A stretch of DNA of 64,000 nt from Streptomyces agglomeratus (GTDB lineage Bacteria > Actinomycetota > Actinomycetes > Streptomycetales > Streptomycetaceae): NCBI RefSeq assembly GCF_001746415.1, contig NZ_MEHJ01000001.1, positions 1,298,501-1,362,500 of the forward strand, given 5' to 3'. Below the pieces are notes generated by a model. That model had not been told where the DNA came from. It made no database searches and was given only the letters and a program-made list of their open reading frames with translations. The number at the start of each line of letters is the position of its first letter. Position 1 is the stretch's first letter. Positions 15,029-24,500 of the stretch are shown here, one piece after another. The position numbers and the translations under genes were made by a program.

Positions 15029-17718
15029 GGACGCGCCGCCCCTTGGTCGACCAGGTCTGCGGACAGCTGCGGCAGGCCGGTGCGGTGGCGGTGGTCGGAC
15101 CCACCGGGTTCGGGAAGTCCGCGGTGCTGGACGCGGTGTGCACGGTGTGGCAGTCCTCCGGCGACCCCGTGGTCAGGCTCAGCTCGGCGCCCGCTGACGC
15201 ACACCTGCCGTACGTACCCCTCGTGGACCTGTTCACCGTGTGCCCGGTGGACGTGAGGGGCGAACTGCCGGACGTCCAGCGATCGACGATCGACTGGGTA
15301 CTGCGCCGTGTCACCGGACCCGAACCCGACCCCGCGATCCTCCGCGTCACGGTCCTTTCGTGCCTGCGGGCGTGGGGGCGCAGGGCCCGGCTGCTGCTGG
15401 CCGCCGACGACATGCACTGGTGGGGCCCGGACAGCCTGGACGTCTTCGGTTTCGCGGCACGCCGCAGCCGCGGCAGTGTGTCGCTCCTGGCGGCGCTGCG
15501 TCCCGACGGCCCGCTGCCGCACGACGTGCTCGGCGGCGACGCGGTGGAGATCGCGGTACCCACGCTCAGCCCGCAGGAGTCGGCGGCCGTCGTGCGGTCC
15601 TTCGGGATCCCGCTGCGGACCGCCGCGCGCATTCACACGGCGACGGGCGGCAACCCCCGCCTGGTCTCGGACATCGCCGCCGGACTGGCTCGCTCCGGGG
15701 CGCCGGCGGTACTGGACGCGCAACCGCTGGCCCCGTACGCGCGCAAGGCGCTCCGAGCCTGGCAGGCCGGGCTGGCCGCGCCGGTGCATCGGGTGCTGCT
15801 CCTGGCGGCGCTCGCGGCCGACCCGTCCCTCGACGCCGTCCGCCGGGCCGCGGGACCGTCCGCCGACGCGGCCCTCGCCGACGCCGAGGCGGCCGGGCTG
15901 ATCCGGGTGACCGGCACCGTGGTCTTTCCGGCCCCGGTCGTACGGGAGGCCGTCCTCGCCGAGGCCGGCGGTCTGGCGGTGCGTCAGGCGCACCTGGCGC
16001 TGGCCGCTGCCGCGTCGGAGGCCGGCGACCGTATCTGGCACGAGGCGTCCGCCCTGTCCCCGGCCCGGCTTCCCGCAGGTCTGGTCACCTCGCTGGCCGA
16101 TGCCGCCACTGCCGCGCGGGAGAGCGGCGACCACACCCGGGCCGCCGAGTTCGGCCTGCTGGCGGGCGGCCGGGCCGACGACGCCCGGCACGACCTGCTG
16201 GTCGCGGCCGCCCTGGACGCCGAGTCGGCCGGGCGATTCGACCTGGCCCGCACGGCGCTTGACGAGCTGGACCGCAACCGGGCGGCGCCGACGGCCCGCG
16301 CCCGGGCGCGGCTCGCCGTCGTCGACGCCGCCGGGCGGGGCGCCGCACTGGTGGAGCACGTGGCGGCCAGGGCGCTGGCCGAGGCCACGGCCGCCGGCGA
16401 GCCCGCGCTGATCTCGGCGGCGCATCTGCGTCTCGCCCGGGGCCTGCGGTGGCACCGCGGCTGCCACGCCCAGGCACTGGCGCACGCCCGGTCGGCCGAG
16501 GAGTGGGCCGAGCGGGCCGGTGACGCCGTGACCCGTGCTTCGGCCGTGGCCCTGACCGCCCGGATCGAGCAGAGCCGGGGTACGCCGGACCATGCCGCGG
16601 TGCTCCAGAGCGCCCTGGCAGCGGGCACGCCGGCCGGCATCGGCCCGGTCCCCGAGGAGCCGCGCCGGGTCGCCGTCGGTTTCGCCCTGCTCGATGACCG
16701 GCTGGACGAGGCCGGGCGGCTGCTGGACGAACTGCGCCCGGCGGACCGCCCCGCCGACCGGCTGTGGCTGCTCGGCAGCGCCGTCCAGATCCACGCACAC
16801 CGCGGCGAGGGTTCGCTCGCCTGCCAGGAGGCCCACCGCCTGCTGGCTCTGACCCGCGACCTCGGTGCCTCTCCCGGCCCGCCGTGGTACGCGGCGGCGA
16901 CCGCCGAACTCGCGGGCGGCACCCTCCAGCAGGCGCTCACGTACGCGGAACTCGGTTCGACGGCTTCGCAGGAGGACGCGGACTCCGTCTGCACCGCGCA
17001 CTGCCTGCACCTGTCCGGCATGACGCGGCTGCTGCTGCGGGACGTCGGCGGAGCCCTGGCCGATCTGCTCAGGGTCCGGGACCTGGTGCAGGGCCTGGGC
17101 ATCGTGGACCCTGCGGAGGTCCGCTACGACGCCGACCTCGCCGAAGCGCTGTTCGCCGCCGGAGACATCCCGGCCGCCATGCGTACGGTCGCCGATGCCC
17201 GGCGCCGGGCCGAGGAGCTGGGACGGCGCGGTGTGCTGGCCTCCCTCGACCGGGCCGAGGCGCTGTGTCACGCGGCGGCAGGCGAGTTCGGTCCGGCCGA
17301 GGAACTGCTCAAGCGCGCCATGCGTACCTTCGAACGGCTCGGACACCCGCTCCAGTGCGGGCGGGTGCTGCTGACCCACTCGTCCGTCGAGCAGCGGCGC
17401 CGGCGCCCGGCCCGCGCCAGGGAGTTGCGGGCGACGGCCGACGGGGTGTTCCGCAGGGCGGGCGCGCCGCTGTGGGCGCCGGCCCGGCCGGACGGGGCCC
17501 GGGTACCGGTCTGGCTGGCCGGTCTGACGGACGCGGAGCGGCGGGTCGCCGAACTGGTCACTGAAGGGCGCGGCAACCGCGACATCGCGGCCGCCCTGTA
17601 CGTCAGCGTCAAGACCGTGGAGGCGGCCCTCACCCGGATCTACCGCAAGCTCGACGTGCGGTCACGGGTCCATCTGATGGCACTCGTCCAGAAGGACGGT
17701 CACCACGCGTGCCGGTGA
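15025..17718 (+). CDS. LAL-type LuxR regulator with AAA ATPase domain
   Basis: 897 aa, a large ATP-dependent regulator. Walker A GPTGFGKS lies at 25-32, and LLLAADDMHW near 120-130 is Walker B-like. A long helical, TPR-like middle contains repeated Ala/Leu-rich helices. A LuxR HTH closes the protein (about 830-890, LTDAERRVAELVTEGRGNRD, then VSVKTVEAALTRIYRKLDVRS). The GTG overlaps the pepP paralogue stop. LAL proteins often activate antibiotic clusters. Its position 94 bases before the ligase gene makes it the likely cluster regulator, although those genes are on other strands. It is paralogous to the LAL gene at 40311. Confidence 0.9.
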   Translation: MRTRRPLVDQVCGQLRQAGAVAVVGPTGFGKSAVLDAVCTVWQSSGDPVVRLSSAPADAHLPYVPLVDLFTVCPVDVRGELPDVQRSTIDWVLRRVTGPEPDPAILRVTVLSCLRAWGRRARLLLAADDMHWWGPDSLDVFGFAARRSRGSVSLLAALRPDGPLPHDVLGGDAVEIAVPTLSPQESAAVVRSFGIPLRTAARIHTATGGNPRLVSDIAAGLARSGAPAVLDAQPLAPYARKALRAWQAGLAAPVHRVLLLAALAADPSLDAVRRAAGPSADAALADAEAAGLIRVTGTVVFPAPVVREAVLAEAGGLAVRQAHLALAAAASEAGDRIWHEASALSPARLPAGLVTSLADAATAARESGDHTRAAEFGLLAGGRADDARHDLLVAAALDAESAGRFDLARTALDELDRNRAAPTARARARLAVVDAAGRGAALVEHVAARALAEATAAGEPALISAAHLRLARGLRWHRGCHAQALAHARSAEEWAERAGDAVTRASAVALTARIEQSRGTPDHAAVLQSALAAGTPAGIGPVPEEPRRVAVGFALLDDRLDEAGRLLDELRPADRPADRLWLLGSAVQIHAHRGEGSLACQEAHRLLALTRDLGASPGPPWYAAATAELAGGTLQQALTYAELGSTASQEDADSVCTAHCLHLSGMTRLLLRDVGGALADLLRVRDLVQGLGIVDPAEVRYDADLAEALFAAGDIPAAMRTVADARRRAEELGRRGVLASLDRAEALCHAAAGEFGPAEELLKRAMRTFERLGHPLQCGRVLLTHSSVEQRRRRPARARELRATADGVFRRAGAPLWAPARPDGARVPVWLAGLTDAERRVAELVTEGRGNRDIAAALYVSVKTVEAALTRIYRKLDVRSRVHLMALVQKDGHHACR

Positions 17719-17730
17719 GAGCGACCGGTG

Positions 17731-17792
17731 GCCGGGGCAGGGCCGGGTCCGGGACGCGTGCGGCTTCCCGCCGGCGACCCGGGCGCCCCGGC
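17731..17792. terminator. Bidirectional terminator between LAL and ATP-grasp genes
   Basis: Nested inverted repeats: outer 8-bp GCCGGGGC/GCCCCGGC (17731-17738 with 17785-17792) and inner 7-bp CCGGGTC/GACCCGG (17743-17749 with 17776-17782). They fill the spacer between convergent genes. Confidence 0.6.
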
Positions 17793-17812
17793 CCCGGGCG
17801 GACGCACCGGTG

Positions 17813-19165
17813 TCAGTCCGCGTACCAGCCGACGGAGCCCAGGATGCTCGAACCCGCCGTCCCCGGTGCGGCGTTGCCCGGCGCAGGGACGTCGTAGCGC
17901 ACCACGCAGCCGGTCATCCGTCCGCCCATGAACAGCGGGCCGAACACGGCGCGCGTCGATATGCCGAGGTATTCGCCCCGGTCGCAGTCGAACACGTCCG
18001 CGTGCATCTCGGTACTGTGGACGGCCTCCTGGGCAATCCACGTGCCGGCTGTCCTGGCCTTGACGATGACGTCCTCCCACGCCGACGCGTCGGTCCTGGA
18101 GCCGATGTGGACATCGAAGTTCTGGTCGCCGTCGGAGCGCTTCAGGACGAAGTCCGCTCGCCGTTCCCTCAGCAACTCGTCCAGTTTCCAGGACTCGCCC
18201 TCGAATTCGACTGTTTCCTCCCGCGTCCCTCGCGACCAGGGAATGTACTGCTGCACGAACGCCCGGTCCCGGTCGGTCATCCACTCCTGTCCCTTGGACA
18301 GCAGGGCGAAGAGCTGCTTGTTCGCCGCCTGGTAGGAACTCTGCGGCGTCAGCACCGCGGAGCCGCACTTCCTGATCCTGAGCAGGGGATCGAGCCCCCG
18401 CCCCGCGTCGATCCACTCCTGCGGCACCGTCCGTTCGAGGACCAGTGGGAACTCGCCCCTGCGGGTGCCGAGGGCCTCGATGAACTCGTCCGTGTCGAAG
18501 TACTCCGCCCTGATGCCCGACTTCCGCAGTGAGTCGACCTCGATCTCGTAGTACCTCCGGCTCCCACCGGTGTCGGTGAGGAAGACGTCGGGGAGGTAGC
18601 CGACGAGCGCCACGTACGGGTCCAGGCCGAGGTCCTCCAGGACGGTACGCAGCATGTCGCCGCGTGCCTTGAGGGGATCCGCGAGCGTGAGCGTGGCCAG
18701 GGCCGTGTCGGGCAGCAACTGCCGCCACAGCTCGTTGAGGAGGTGGGCGTAGACCTGACCGCCGGTGGACGAGCAGAAGTTGAACTCTATGAACTTCCAC
18801 CCGGATTCGGTAAGGATCACGTCCGGCCGGCCCATGACCGTCGCGTACGTGTTCTCGAATTCCTCGTCCGCGTAGAAGTCGGTCAGTCGCTCGTCGAGGC
18901 CGAGGGCACGGTGCCGGGTCACGCAGTCGCCGCCCAGGCTCCGCACCGCCCGCCGCAGCAGGCCGGCCAAGTACGCGCTCGCACGCTCCAGTTCCTCGCC
19001 CTGCGCGGCGGGCCGGACGACGGGGCCGGCCGGGGCGATCCGGTCGAACCAGAAGGATCTGAAGCCCCGGAACTGGTGGTCGAACGCGTTGAGGAGCAGG
19101 CGCGGGTCCGTCGCGTACAGCGCCGGTGCGGCCGTTCCCTGCGCGGCCGTCGAGGTGTGTTCCAT
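17813..19165 (-). CDS. ATP-grasp-like ligase (circularly permuted, glutathionylspermidine-synthase-like)
   Basis: 450 aa. The sequence has the look of a circularly permuted ATP-grasp ligase that joins an amine to a carboxylate using ATP: a KFIEFNFCSSTGG segment near 127-140, FVLKRSDGDQNFDVHIGS near 350, and a late IAQEAV strand. There are no membrane segments or carrier domain. Family membership rests on pattern recognition and is not certain; substrates cannot be read from sequence. Next to a carboxylic acid reductase, exporter and flavin monooxygenase it probably builds the amide or peptide core of a small product. It is read in the same direction as the broken leuA fragment upstream. TTTCTACTCCTGG on the plus strand gives CCAGGAG as ribosome site on the coding strand. 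Confidence 0.62.
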   Translation of the reverse strand: MEHTSTAAQGTAAPALYATDPRLLLNAFDHQFRGFRSFWFDRIAPAGPVVRPAAQGEELERASAYLAGLLRRAVRSLGGDCVTRHRALGLDERLTDFYADEEFENTYATVMGRPDVILTESGWKFIEFNFCSSTGGQVYAHLLNELWRQLLPDTALATLTLADPLKARGDMLRTVLEDLGLDPYVALVGYLPDVFLTDTGGSRRYYEIEVDSLRKSGIRAEYFDTDEFIEALGTRRGEFPLVLERTVPQEWIDAGRGLDPLLRIRKCGSAVLTPQSSYQAANKQLFALLSKGQEWMTDRDRAFVQQYIPWSRGTREETVEFEGESWKLDELLRERRADFVLKRSDGDQNFDVHIGSRTDASAWEDVIVKARTAGTWIAQEAVHSTEMHADVFDCDRGEYLGISTRAVFGPLFMGGRMTGCVVRYDVPAPGNAAPGTAGSSILGSVGWYAD

Positions 19166-19265
19166 GTGTTTCTACTCCTGGTTGAGGGCTTGTGCGGACG
19201 GCAGCGCGCCGTCCTTCTCCCGCCGCGCCCGGCGCAGCGCGGAACGGGCCGATCCGTGTGCCGCG

Positions 19266-19704
19266 TCAGCGGCGGTGGCTGCCGGACCGAGCCCCGGAGC
19301 GTGCGGCCGCCCGCGTCCCGTCGAGTACGCGTGGCCGGCCCGGTGCGGCGTCGACGACCTCGCGCCCCGGGCACGCCGTCGCGTGGCACAAATGCACCGT
19401 GGCGCGTTCCGCCCCGCGAATCGCGCCGTGGTGCGCTCGATAAGTTCCGGACGGCCCGGCGTGAAAACCGGCATCGTCACGTCGCCCGGAATTTCCCGCT
19501 TTACAACCAATTCTCGGACCAAATCGAAGTCGAGCGCGCCGGCCACTGGAAATCCGATTTCGATGTCTTTGAAGCCGGTCGCCGCGAGCAGACCGAACAT
19601 CCGCTTCTTCCGGCGCACGTCCATGGGAGCGGCCGGCGCCTGATTCCCGTCCCGGAGATCTACCGGCGCCCACACCGGAGCACGGTAGACCGTACTGTCC
19701 GGCC
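19266..19704 (-). pseudogene. Truncated, frameshifted 2-isopropylmalate synthase (leuA) remnant
   Basis: About 105 residues match the start of the LeuA catalytic barrel: WPDSTVYRAPVWAPVDLRDG, then a KRMFGLLAATGFKDIEIGFP helix, REIPGDVTMPVFTPGRPELI and ERTTARFAG. The frame then breaks in a run of four G near 19412; adding one G restores GAERATVHLCHATA, the next LeuA strand. Even in that second frame the reading stops at 19266, before the metal-binding HxH and the rest of the barrel. It is therefore a fragment, not a working synthase. A residual ancestor of a side-chain or acid-building enzyme for the neighbouring pathway is possible. No start codon can be assigned. Confidence 0.72.
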
Positions 19705-19971
19705 ACCGCCGCGACCAGCCGGAAGGGGAATCCGACGGGCCCCGCGCACAGCGAGGTAACGGCATGGACGACAGACGATGTGAAATTCCCTGGAACTCTC
19801 CGGGAAAGGTCAATGGTGTTCCCCCCTTGCACGCCACGCCGCACTCTCTCGCGGTTCGCAGCCGCTTCGAGACTACGGAGCGTCAGGCCCCGCGGGAAGT
19901 GGACGGCCCTCTATACCTGACCCTGGAATCGGGCCATTCGGACGCCCGGACCGGACCGGCGGACTTCGCGG

Positions 19972-19999
19972 TTGACGCCCCGGTTTTCGTCACTAGGCT
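19972..19999 (+). promoter_or_regulatory. HrdB-type promoter for the MFS-CAR operon
   Basis: TTGACG (19972-19977), a 16-base spacer, and TAGGCT (19994-19999). This matches the Streptomyces vegetative consensus TTGAC and TAGPuPuT. The transcript would start about 45 bases before the MFS start codon. Confidence 0.65.
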
Positions 20000-20049
20000 T
20001 TCGCAGCATTACCGTCACTAATTCACCGCCTCATTTGAAATGGCAGGCC

Positions 20050-21441
20050 ATGGCCGAATCCATAGGTTTTGACAGCCGCGCGTCGGACACAGGCGGTGCG
20101 ACCGTGCGGCCCGGCCGCGTCCTGACGGTGGCCTGCCTGGCGCACGGGATGATCGTTGTCGACACCAGCATCGTCCATGTCGCGATACCTGCGATCAGCG
20201 AAAGCCTCCGCGCGAGCCTTCCGACGATGCAGTTAGTCGTCACCTCGTACGTGGTGGTCATCGCCAGTCTGATGCTGGCCGGAGCCGCGGCGGTCGGACG
20301 CCACGGCACGGTACGGATGTTCCGGCTCGGCGTCCTGCTGTTCGGGGTGTCTTCCGTCCTGTGCGCTCTCGCTCCCAGCGGCGCCGCGCTCGTCGCCATG
20401 CGGGCATCGCAGGGGCTGGGTGCGGTGCTGATCATGCCGGCCACCCTGGTGATGCTCACCGACACCTACCGGGAGCCCCGCGAGCGCGCCAAAGCCGTCT
20501 CCATCTGGTCGATGGTCGCGGGGAGTCCGGTCGCGTTCGGTCCCACGCTCGGGGGCGCCCTGGTCGAGACGGTGGGCTGGCGGAGCATCTTCTGGATCAA
20601 TGTGCCCGTCGTCCTGCTCGTCCTGTGGCTCTCGGCCCGGCACATGCCCCGTGACCAGCAGTCCGCGCACAAGGAACCGCAGGACGTACTGGGCCAGTTG
20701 CTGTCCGTCGTCTTCCTCGGCGGCCTCGCACTGGCGCTCATCGAAGGCCAGCACCTGGGCTGGACCCGGCCCCTGCCCGTGGTGGCGTCGCTGACGGCCG
20801 TGGTCGCGTTCGCCGCCTTCGTCGTCCGGCAGCGGAGGTACGCGTTCCCGATGATCCCGGACGACCTGTTCCGGGCCCCCGGGTTCCGCGGCTTCGTCAC
20901 CGTCGGCCTGCTGCTCTTCGTCGGATACAACGGGCTGATGTTCACGCTCAGCGTGTTCCTCCAGCAGGTACGCGGATACGACCCGGTCACCGTGGGGCTG
21001 TTCTTCCTGTCCTCCGCCCTGCCGATCACCTTCATGCCCCTGATCGCGGGACGCTTCGACGCCAGATTCGGCTCCCGGTCGGTGCTGGGCGCCGGAATCC
21101 TGTTGTCCCTGCTCGGCGGTGTGCTGCTGGCCGCCGTCGGCAGCAGCGCCCCGATCGGTACGTGCGCCGGGCTCGCCTTCATCGGACTCGGCTTCGGCCT
21201 GGTGACCGTGCCACAGATCACCCTGGCCATGGCGGCGGCTCCGGCACACCGCTCGGCCATCGCCGGCGGACTGATGTCGGCGGGCCGGTCGACCGGCTCG
21301 CTGATCGGCGTCGCCCTGCTCGCCGGCCTCCAGTCCGGTGGCGGCATCGCCGCCCCGGCGTTCGCCCTCGTCGCCATCTACGTACTGATGGGGCTGGCCG
21401 CCTGGTTCGGCGGCCGGGCACTGTCCGCCGACGCCTCCTAG
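20050..21441 (+). CDS. MFS exporter, DHA2 (14-TM) drug:H+ antiporter type
   Basis: 463 aa with a run of hydrophobic helices consistent with 14 membrane spans. The opening TVACLAHGMIVVDTSIVHVA and the antiporter motif C (GSPVAFGPTLGGALVE, about 158-173) are typical of EmrB/QacA-family proton-driven export. It probably exports or gives resistance to the product of the locus. The start ATG at 20050 is downstream of a vegetative-type promoter; an upstream in-frame TTG at 19972 is part of that promoter. Codon 62 is TTA (20233-20235), the only one I noticed in this locus, so translation should depend on the bldA tRNA. The carboxylic acid reductase follows 72 bases later in the same direction. Confidence 0.88.
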   Translation: MAESIGFDSRASDTGGATVRPGRVLTVACLAHGMIVVDTSIVHVAIPAISESLRASLPTMQLVVTSYVVVIASLMLAGAAAVGRHGTVRMFRLGVLLFGVSSVLCALAPSGAALVAMRASQGLGAVLIMPATLVMLTDTYREPRERAKAVSIWSMVAGSPVAFGPTLGGALVETVGWRSIFWINVPVVLLVLWLSARHMPRDQQSAHKEPQDVLGQLLSVVFLGGLALALIEGQHLGWTRPLPVVASLTAVVAFAAFVVRQRRYAFPMIPDDLFRAPGFRGFVTVGLLLFVGYNGLMFTLSVFLQQVRGYDPVTVGLFFLSSALPITFMPLIAGRFDARFGSRSVLGAGILLSLLGGVLLAAVGSSAPIGTCAGLAFIGLGFGLVTVPQITLAMAAAPAHRSAIAGGLMSAGRSTGSLIGVALLAGLQSGGGIAAPAFALVAIYVLMGLAAWFGGRALSADAS

Positions 21442-21513
21442 CGGACGCGCGGGCCGGCGGCACAGGCCGCCGGGGGCCTCGGTTCATCGCAGTCCACACA
21501 CACCGGAGCATTC

Positions 21514-24500
21514 ATGTCGGAGCATCAGACAGGACACGACGTCGCGTCCCGGATCGCGGCACTGCACGCGAACGATCCCGAATTCGCCCGGGCCGTTCCG
21601 TCACCTGACGTCGCCGACGCCATCCAGCGCCGCGACGGCAGCCTCATCGGTGTCATCGCGGCCGCCATGGAGGGGTACGCGGACCGGCCGGCCCTCGCCC
21701 GCAGGGCCGGCCGCGTCGTCCGCGACCCCGCAACCGGCCGCCGCACCCGCGAACTCCTCCCCGCCTTCGAGACGCTGACCTACGCCGAGCTGTGGCAACG
21801 GGTCGGCAGGCTCGCGACCGCCTGGGCCGACGGCGCGGACGGTCTGCGCGCCGGTGACTTCGTCGCGACGCTGGGATTCACCGGCGTCGACTACGCCACC
21901 ATAGACCTGGCCTGCATGTACCTGGGCGCCGTGTCGGTGCCGCTGCCCACCGGTTCGTCCGCCGCGCGGCTGGCACCGGTCGTCGCCGAAACGAGGCCGC
22001 GGGTCCTCGCCGCCGACATCGGTTCGCTCGACGCCGCGGTCGGCGCCGTCCTGGCCTCCGACTCCATCGAGCGCCTCGTGGTCTTCGACCACGACCCCCG
22101 CGTGGACGACCACCGGGAAGCCTTCGAGGCAGCCGCCGGCAAGCTGAGCGGACGGGCCCAAGTGGTGGCTCTCCAGGACGAGTTGCACCGGGGCGGCCAC
22201 CTGCCCGCCAGTCAGCCGTACGACGACGGCGATCCGGACCGGCTGGTCGGCCTGATCTACACCTCCGGGAGCACGGGCACACCCAAGGGGGCGATCTACA
22301 CCGCCTCGATGATCACGAGAATGTGGCAGAACGGCCGCGGCGGACTGAACGCCGGGGGCGGCAGCGGCACTCCGGTGCTCGTCCTGCACTACATGCCCAT
22401 GAGCCACGTCAACGGCCGTGCCTGGCTGGTCAACGGCCTCGCCTCCGGCGGCACCGGCTACTTCGCGGCCCGAAGCGACATGTCGACGCTGTTCGACGAC
22501 ATCCGCCTGTCGCGTCCCACGGTCCTGAGCCTGGTGCCGAGGATCTGCGACATGGTGTACCAGCGGTACGTGCTCGAAGCCGACCGCCTCTGCCACACCG
22601 GCACCCCCCGCCCGGAAGCCGAGGCAGCCGCATCCGTCCAGGTCCGCGACGGCATGCTCGGCGGCCGGATCGTCATCGCCCTGTGCGGTAGCGCGCCCTT
22701 GTCCGAGGCGATGCACACCTTCACGGCCGCCGTCCTCGGTACGCCGGTCATCGACTGCTACGGGTCGACGGAGACCACCCGCGCCATCGTCGTCGACCAG
22801 GAGGTGCGCTGCCCGCCGGTGACCGACTACCGGCTGGCGGACGTTCCCGAGCTCGGGTACTTCACGACCGACAAGCCGCACCCCCGGGGCGAGCTGCGGG
22901 TCAAGTCGGTCGGACTGTTCCCGGGGTACTACAAGCAGGCCGACGTCACCGCCCGGGCCTTCGACGAGGACGGCTACTACCGCACCGGCGACGTCTTCGC
23001 CGAGACCGCACCCGGCCGCCTCGTCTACGTCGACCGGATCAACAACGTCGTGAAGCTCTCCCAGGGCGAGTTCGTCGCCGTGTCCGCGCTGGAGGCGCTG
23101 TACGCGACCAGTCCGGACATCGCGCAGATCTACGTGTACGGCAGCAGCGAGCAGGCGTTCCTGCTGGCGGTGGTGGTCCCCGACGCCCGACGCCTGGGAC
23201 CGGCCGACGAGGCCACCGTACGGGCGAAGGTCCTGGACTCGATGCGGGAACTCGCCCACGGCGCCGGCCTGCACGCGTACGAGGTCCCGCACGACGTCAT
23301 CGTCGAGCAGCAGCCGTTCACCGTCACGAACGGGCTGCTGTCGGGGGTCGGCAAGCTGCTGCGCCCCGCCCTCAAGGAGCACTACGGCCCCCGGCTGGAG
23401 CGGCTGTACGCGGACATCTCGGCCGGCCGGGCAGGCCAGGTCGCGGCGCTCAGGGCCAGGGGCGCAGAGGTCGAACCGCTGGAAGCGGTCCTCGCCGCGG
23501 CTCAGATCACCCTCGGCTGCCCCTCGTCGCTGGTCCGGGCGGAGGCCGCCTTCACGGATCTGGGCGGCGACTCCCTGTCGGCGCACACCTTCTCGACCGT
23601 CCTCGAGCAGATCGTCGGCGTGGAGGTGCCCATCCAGGTCGTACTCCAGCCGTCCTCGACGCTCACCCGCATCGCGGACCACCTCGGCTCCGCACGAAGC
23701 GCCCGGCAGTCCCGCCCCACCTTCGCCTCGGTCCACGGCCGCGACGCGCACGAGGTGAGGGCGGGCGATCTGGCTCTCGACCACTTCGTCGACGGGCGGC
23801 TCCTCGCCGGGGCGCCGAAGGTCCCGGACAGCGCCGCCCCCGTCCGCAACGTCCTGCTCACCGGCGCGACCGGGTACCTCGGACAGTTCCTGGCGGTCGA
23901 ATGGCTCCAGCGCGTCGCCGAGACGGGCGGGCAGCTGACCTGCCTCGCCCGGGCCGCCGACCACGCGGCCGCACGCCAGCGCGTGGTCCAGTGCCTCCGC
24001 GCCGCGTCGGCCGACAGGACCGACTGGTTCGACGCCGCCGCGGCCCGGCATCTGACGGTCCTGGCCGCGGACGTGTCGGCGCCCAGGCTGGGCCTCGACG
24101 AGGCGGCCTGGGAGATGCTGGCCGACGGGACCGACCAGGTCGTGCACGCCGCGGCGCTGGTCAACCACGTACTTCCGTACCACCGGCTGTTCGAGCCGAA
24201 CGTCGTCGCGACGGCGGAGCTGATCGAGCTGGCGCTCACCGGTCGGACGAAGCGGTTCGTCCACGTCTCCACGGTGGCCGCCGCGATGCTGCCCGACGGT
24301 TCGTTCCTCGACGAAGCGGCCGACGTCCGCACGGCGGCCCCGGTACGACAGCTGAACGACTCCGACGCGAACGGCTACGCCACGAGCAAGTGGGCCGCCG
24401 AGGTCCTGCTGCGCGAGGCGCACGAGAGGACCGGCCTGCCGGTCACCGTGTTCCGGCCGGACATGATCCTGCCCCACAGCCGCCTGCCCGGCCGGCTGAA

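Noticed and set aside
14812..17379. 855-codon antisense frame over the LAL regulator
   Set aside because: Shadow of the LAL gene; no domain or signal visible.
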